Origin: Ophiothrix spiculata
Lineage: Eukaryota > Echinodermata > Ophiuroidea > Amphilepidida > Ophiotrichidae
Length of the DNA: 21,586 nt
Strand: one strand, 5' to 3'
NCBI GenBank assembly: GCA_000969725.1
Contig: JXSR01S059247.1
Of the stretch, positions 19,769 through 21,586 are shown in pieces. Each line of letters opens with the position of its first letter. Positions within the stretch are counted from its first letter, which is position 1. The notes under the pieces are model-generated. The model was not told the origin of the DNA. It worked only from the letters and a program-made list of their open reading frames with translations, and ran no database searches. The position numbers were made by a program, and so were the translations under genes.

Positions 19769-20380
19769 TCTACGTTCTGAGTTTATTGCTCGCATCCAGA
19801 TCTATCATTCGATACTCTGGTACATATGATTCAAACATTTGAAGACATGCAGGCAGGCGACCTATTATTTTAATTAGCAAACGAGCTTGATTGGGATACA
19901 GCACAACTTAGCTGCCGTACATTTATACAATAGAAGGGGTCGGGACTACATTTTTTGTCAGGCGTCTGCACCTGCATTTACTAAATCTTTAGCAGCAATA
20001 AAATATACACTTCTCCGTCACATGAACATGATAAAAGGCGCTTTTAATTCTCACTTGTTTTTCATTTTATTTCCAAAAATTGGTATAACCTAGTATTCAT
20101 TAACCTGATCCCTACCAACATAAGGCCATTGATCATAATTATGAAGCCTACACAGCTCATTTATATCCATTAGATCAACCGTATTTCATTTTCCATGAAG
20201 TCCAATATTAATTTGCATTTTCTTTGTTTTCTCTCTTATTGATACATGAATTATATTTATGATAAGGCAGTGAATGTTGGCGACACATGCATGTAGCCGT
20301 AGAACGCGATAAAGATATGCGTATGAGCAGAAAAGTGTAACATTTAAGATTCATATTTTATTCTGACACTTAGGTATCAT

Positions 20381-20712
20381 TCAAACGTAAGGACAAGTAT
20401 ACCGTATGTCACCTTTATAACCTTATAGGATTAAAGATAAGTTACTACGATGTAAGTTCATAACTCTTTTTGAATGACCGTATCTAAGTTTGCAAGAGAG
20501 AAGTCACTGCAGGACTTTTTTTATATAACAAACTTTGCATCTTCAGAATAAAATCTGACTCGTGAAAAACCAAGTACCCTACAAGAAAGGTACAATTACG
20601 AATATCAAAATAGTTTGTACTTGCTTATAGTAAGAATAAGCACGTATTTTATGTAATTTGATTGTATTTTTATTTATGTGTCAAATGTTATGTTTTTAAT
20701 ATGTAAGGCGGG
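20381..20712. other. No recognised feature
   Basis: AT-rich sequence between copy C and the inverted motif array. No gene or repeat was recognised. Confidence 0.45.
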
Positions 20713-21205
20713 GTCCGCTAACCAGTTCAAAGGCTTTCTAAACCACCAGTTCGCTAGTCCGAAGGCTCGCTAGTCCGAACACGTTATTGAATGGGGAAAT
20801 AACCTTGAAAAAGGCTCGCTAGTTCGAAAAAACAGGTCGCTAGTTCGATGGTTCGAGAGTCTAAATATGAAAATAGGCTCGCCATTCCGAATTTTAAAAA
20901 CAACTCGCTAGTTCGAATTTTAAAAACGGCTCTCGAGTCCGAATTTAGATAACAGCTCGCTAGTTCGAATATCAAAATAGGCTCGCTAGTCCGAATTTTT
21001 AAAAACTGTAATAGAAATATGCACATTTTGTCTCCTATTTGGACCGTAGCGAGCTGTTTTTAAAATTCGGACTAACGAGTCTTTTTTCATAAATCGGACT
21101 GGCAAGCCTAAATTACAATTTGAACTAGCGAGCTGTCGGACTAACAATCCGTCGGACTAGCGAGCTTTCGGACTAACGAGTTGTCGGACTAGCGAGCTGT
21201 CCGCT
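20713..21205. repeat. Two-armed inverted array of a CTCGCTAGTYCGAA motif
   Basis: From about 20751 to 21000 the motif (T)CGCTAGT(C/T)CGAA appears about nine times in plus orientation. Clear copies are at 20751, 20767, 20816, 20836, 20905, 20957 and 20982, often followed by TTTTAAAAA in a unit near 25 bp. From about 21042 to 21200 it appears about eight times in reverse (TCGGACTAGCGAGC), with units shrinking to about 16-18 bp at the right end. The arms face each other around a non-repetitive centre near 21020, so RNA from either strand could fold into a long imperfect hairpin. GTCCGCT stands at both ends (20713-20719, 21199-21205) and may be a target duplication. The 80-codon minus-strand frame at 20784-21026 is a translation of the repeat, not a gene. 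Confidence 0.88.
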
Positions 21206-21447
21206 GTGACGGTCTTGATCGTTTTGGAAAAGTGCCTAATAAATGCGATAAAAACAAAAGGATTATGAAATGAACAATTATCTAACAATGTAGATTCTGT
21301 TTGCTGAAAAGAAAAGACATTTTTCATAATGAATATAATACAATCGTCAGCATGTACGGCAATCTATTTGATAGGTGGAGGATTTACCATTATAATGCTT
21401 TGAGCTGTCCGATACATGATAATATCGGACGGTTCGCATGATAATGA
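21206..21447. other. No recognised feature
   Basis: Sequence between the inverted array and the terminal palindrome. The minus-strand frame at 21347-21544 runs into the palindrome and has no recognisable domain. Confidence 0.45.
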
Positions 21448-21586
21448 CAATATTGGATGATTTACGCCCAATATGTATTGGTCTCGCTATGACTTTTAAA
21501 ATATTGGGCTCGACTGCGTCTCGCCCAATATTTTTGCAACTCATAGCTCGACCAATAAATATGGGCTCAATCTATCCAATATTGAA
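21448..21586. repeat. Palindromic foldback element with ATTGGGC/GCCCAAT arms
   Basis: CAATATTGG at the left (21448) pairs with CCAATATTG at the right edge. Inside, GCCCAATAT, TATTGGTC, GCTATGA and AAAATATTGGGCTCGA pair with GGGC, GACCAATA, TCATAGC and TCGCCCAATATTTT around the centre CTGCGTC. The arms are about 65 bases and imperfect. Foldback sequences of the GGGCGAGACGCAGTCGAGCCC type are, as far as I recall, common in some marine invertebrate genomes. The element may continue past the window. Confidence 0.82.

Larger units (their letters stand above)
16920..20380 (+). repeat. Large dispersed repeat, copy C
   Basis: This is the third copy, in the same orientation as A. From about 16920 to 18150 it follows A 3230-4830, omitting A's 278-bp insertion. 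From 18150 to 18780 and 19770 to 19850 it follows the reverse complement of B 11560-12300. From about 20105 to 20380 it again follows A 5050-5330 (CAACATAA, CTCATTTATAT and GGCGACACAT strings). The left part found in A and B (about 1490-3200 of A) is absent, so C is truncated at its left end. A TIR transposon sits inside it at 18801-19768. No protein domain is recognised. Confidence 0.8.

Noticed and set aside
20784..21026. 80-codon minus-strand frame with repeated ELAS/IRTSE-like segments
   Set aside because: The protein repeat is simply the DNA motif array translated; codon phase changes among units and there is no gene context.

Overview
The window looks like non-coding, repeat-dominated nuclear DNA from an animal. 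It is AT-rich and has no operons, ribosome binding sites or long open frames. What it does have is a (ATAAT)n microsatellite, a tRNA-derived SINE, the 5'-truncated end of a non-LTR retrotransposon, a hAT element with an 8-bp target duplication, other short terminal-inverted-repeat (TIR) elements and several palindromic foldback sequences. This mix fits a marine invertebrate, perhaps a mollusc or another lophotrochozoan; that lineage guess is inference and weak. I found no intact host gene. Most open frames are under 110 codons and look like chance.

The largest structure is a family of about 3.5-4 kb present three times: copy A (about 1490-5330, plus), copy B (about 11560-15590, reverse) and copy C (about 16920-20380, plus). 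A and B form a large interrupted inverted repeat around a spacer of about 6.2 kb. The best-conserved blocks are about 90% identical or better. Each copy also has private insertions or gaps: a 278-bp insertion in A (4180-4457) with an 8-bp duplication, a nearly exact internal 280-bp duplication in B (12851-13131 and 14261-14540), and a 968-bp TIR element in C (18801-19768). No protein family is recognisable in this unit, although A and C share a short minus-strand reading frame.

Region by region: 1-1490 is AT-rich with a microsatellite. Copy A follows to about 5330. The spacer (5330-11560) holds a SINE (6100-6363), a diverged direct duplication (7063-7230 and 8807-8955), two related palindromes (7700-7801 and 11117-11259), a 430-bp TIR element (8291-8720), a scattered ACAGGGTG motif and a hAT element (9672-9971). 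Copy B follows to about 15590. Then comes a retrotransposon fragment on the minus strand (15894-16682), with a clear 11-bp target duplication and a reverse-transcriptase C-terminal reading frame broken by one stop. Copy C follows. The right end carries a two-armed array of a CTCGCTAGTYCGAA motif (20713-21205) and a palindrome running to the window edge (21448-21586).

The features do not form a pathway. They record successive insertions into, and duplications of, an older dispersed repeat. All boundaries of the three large copies are estimates made by eye.
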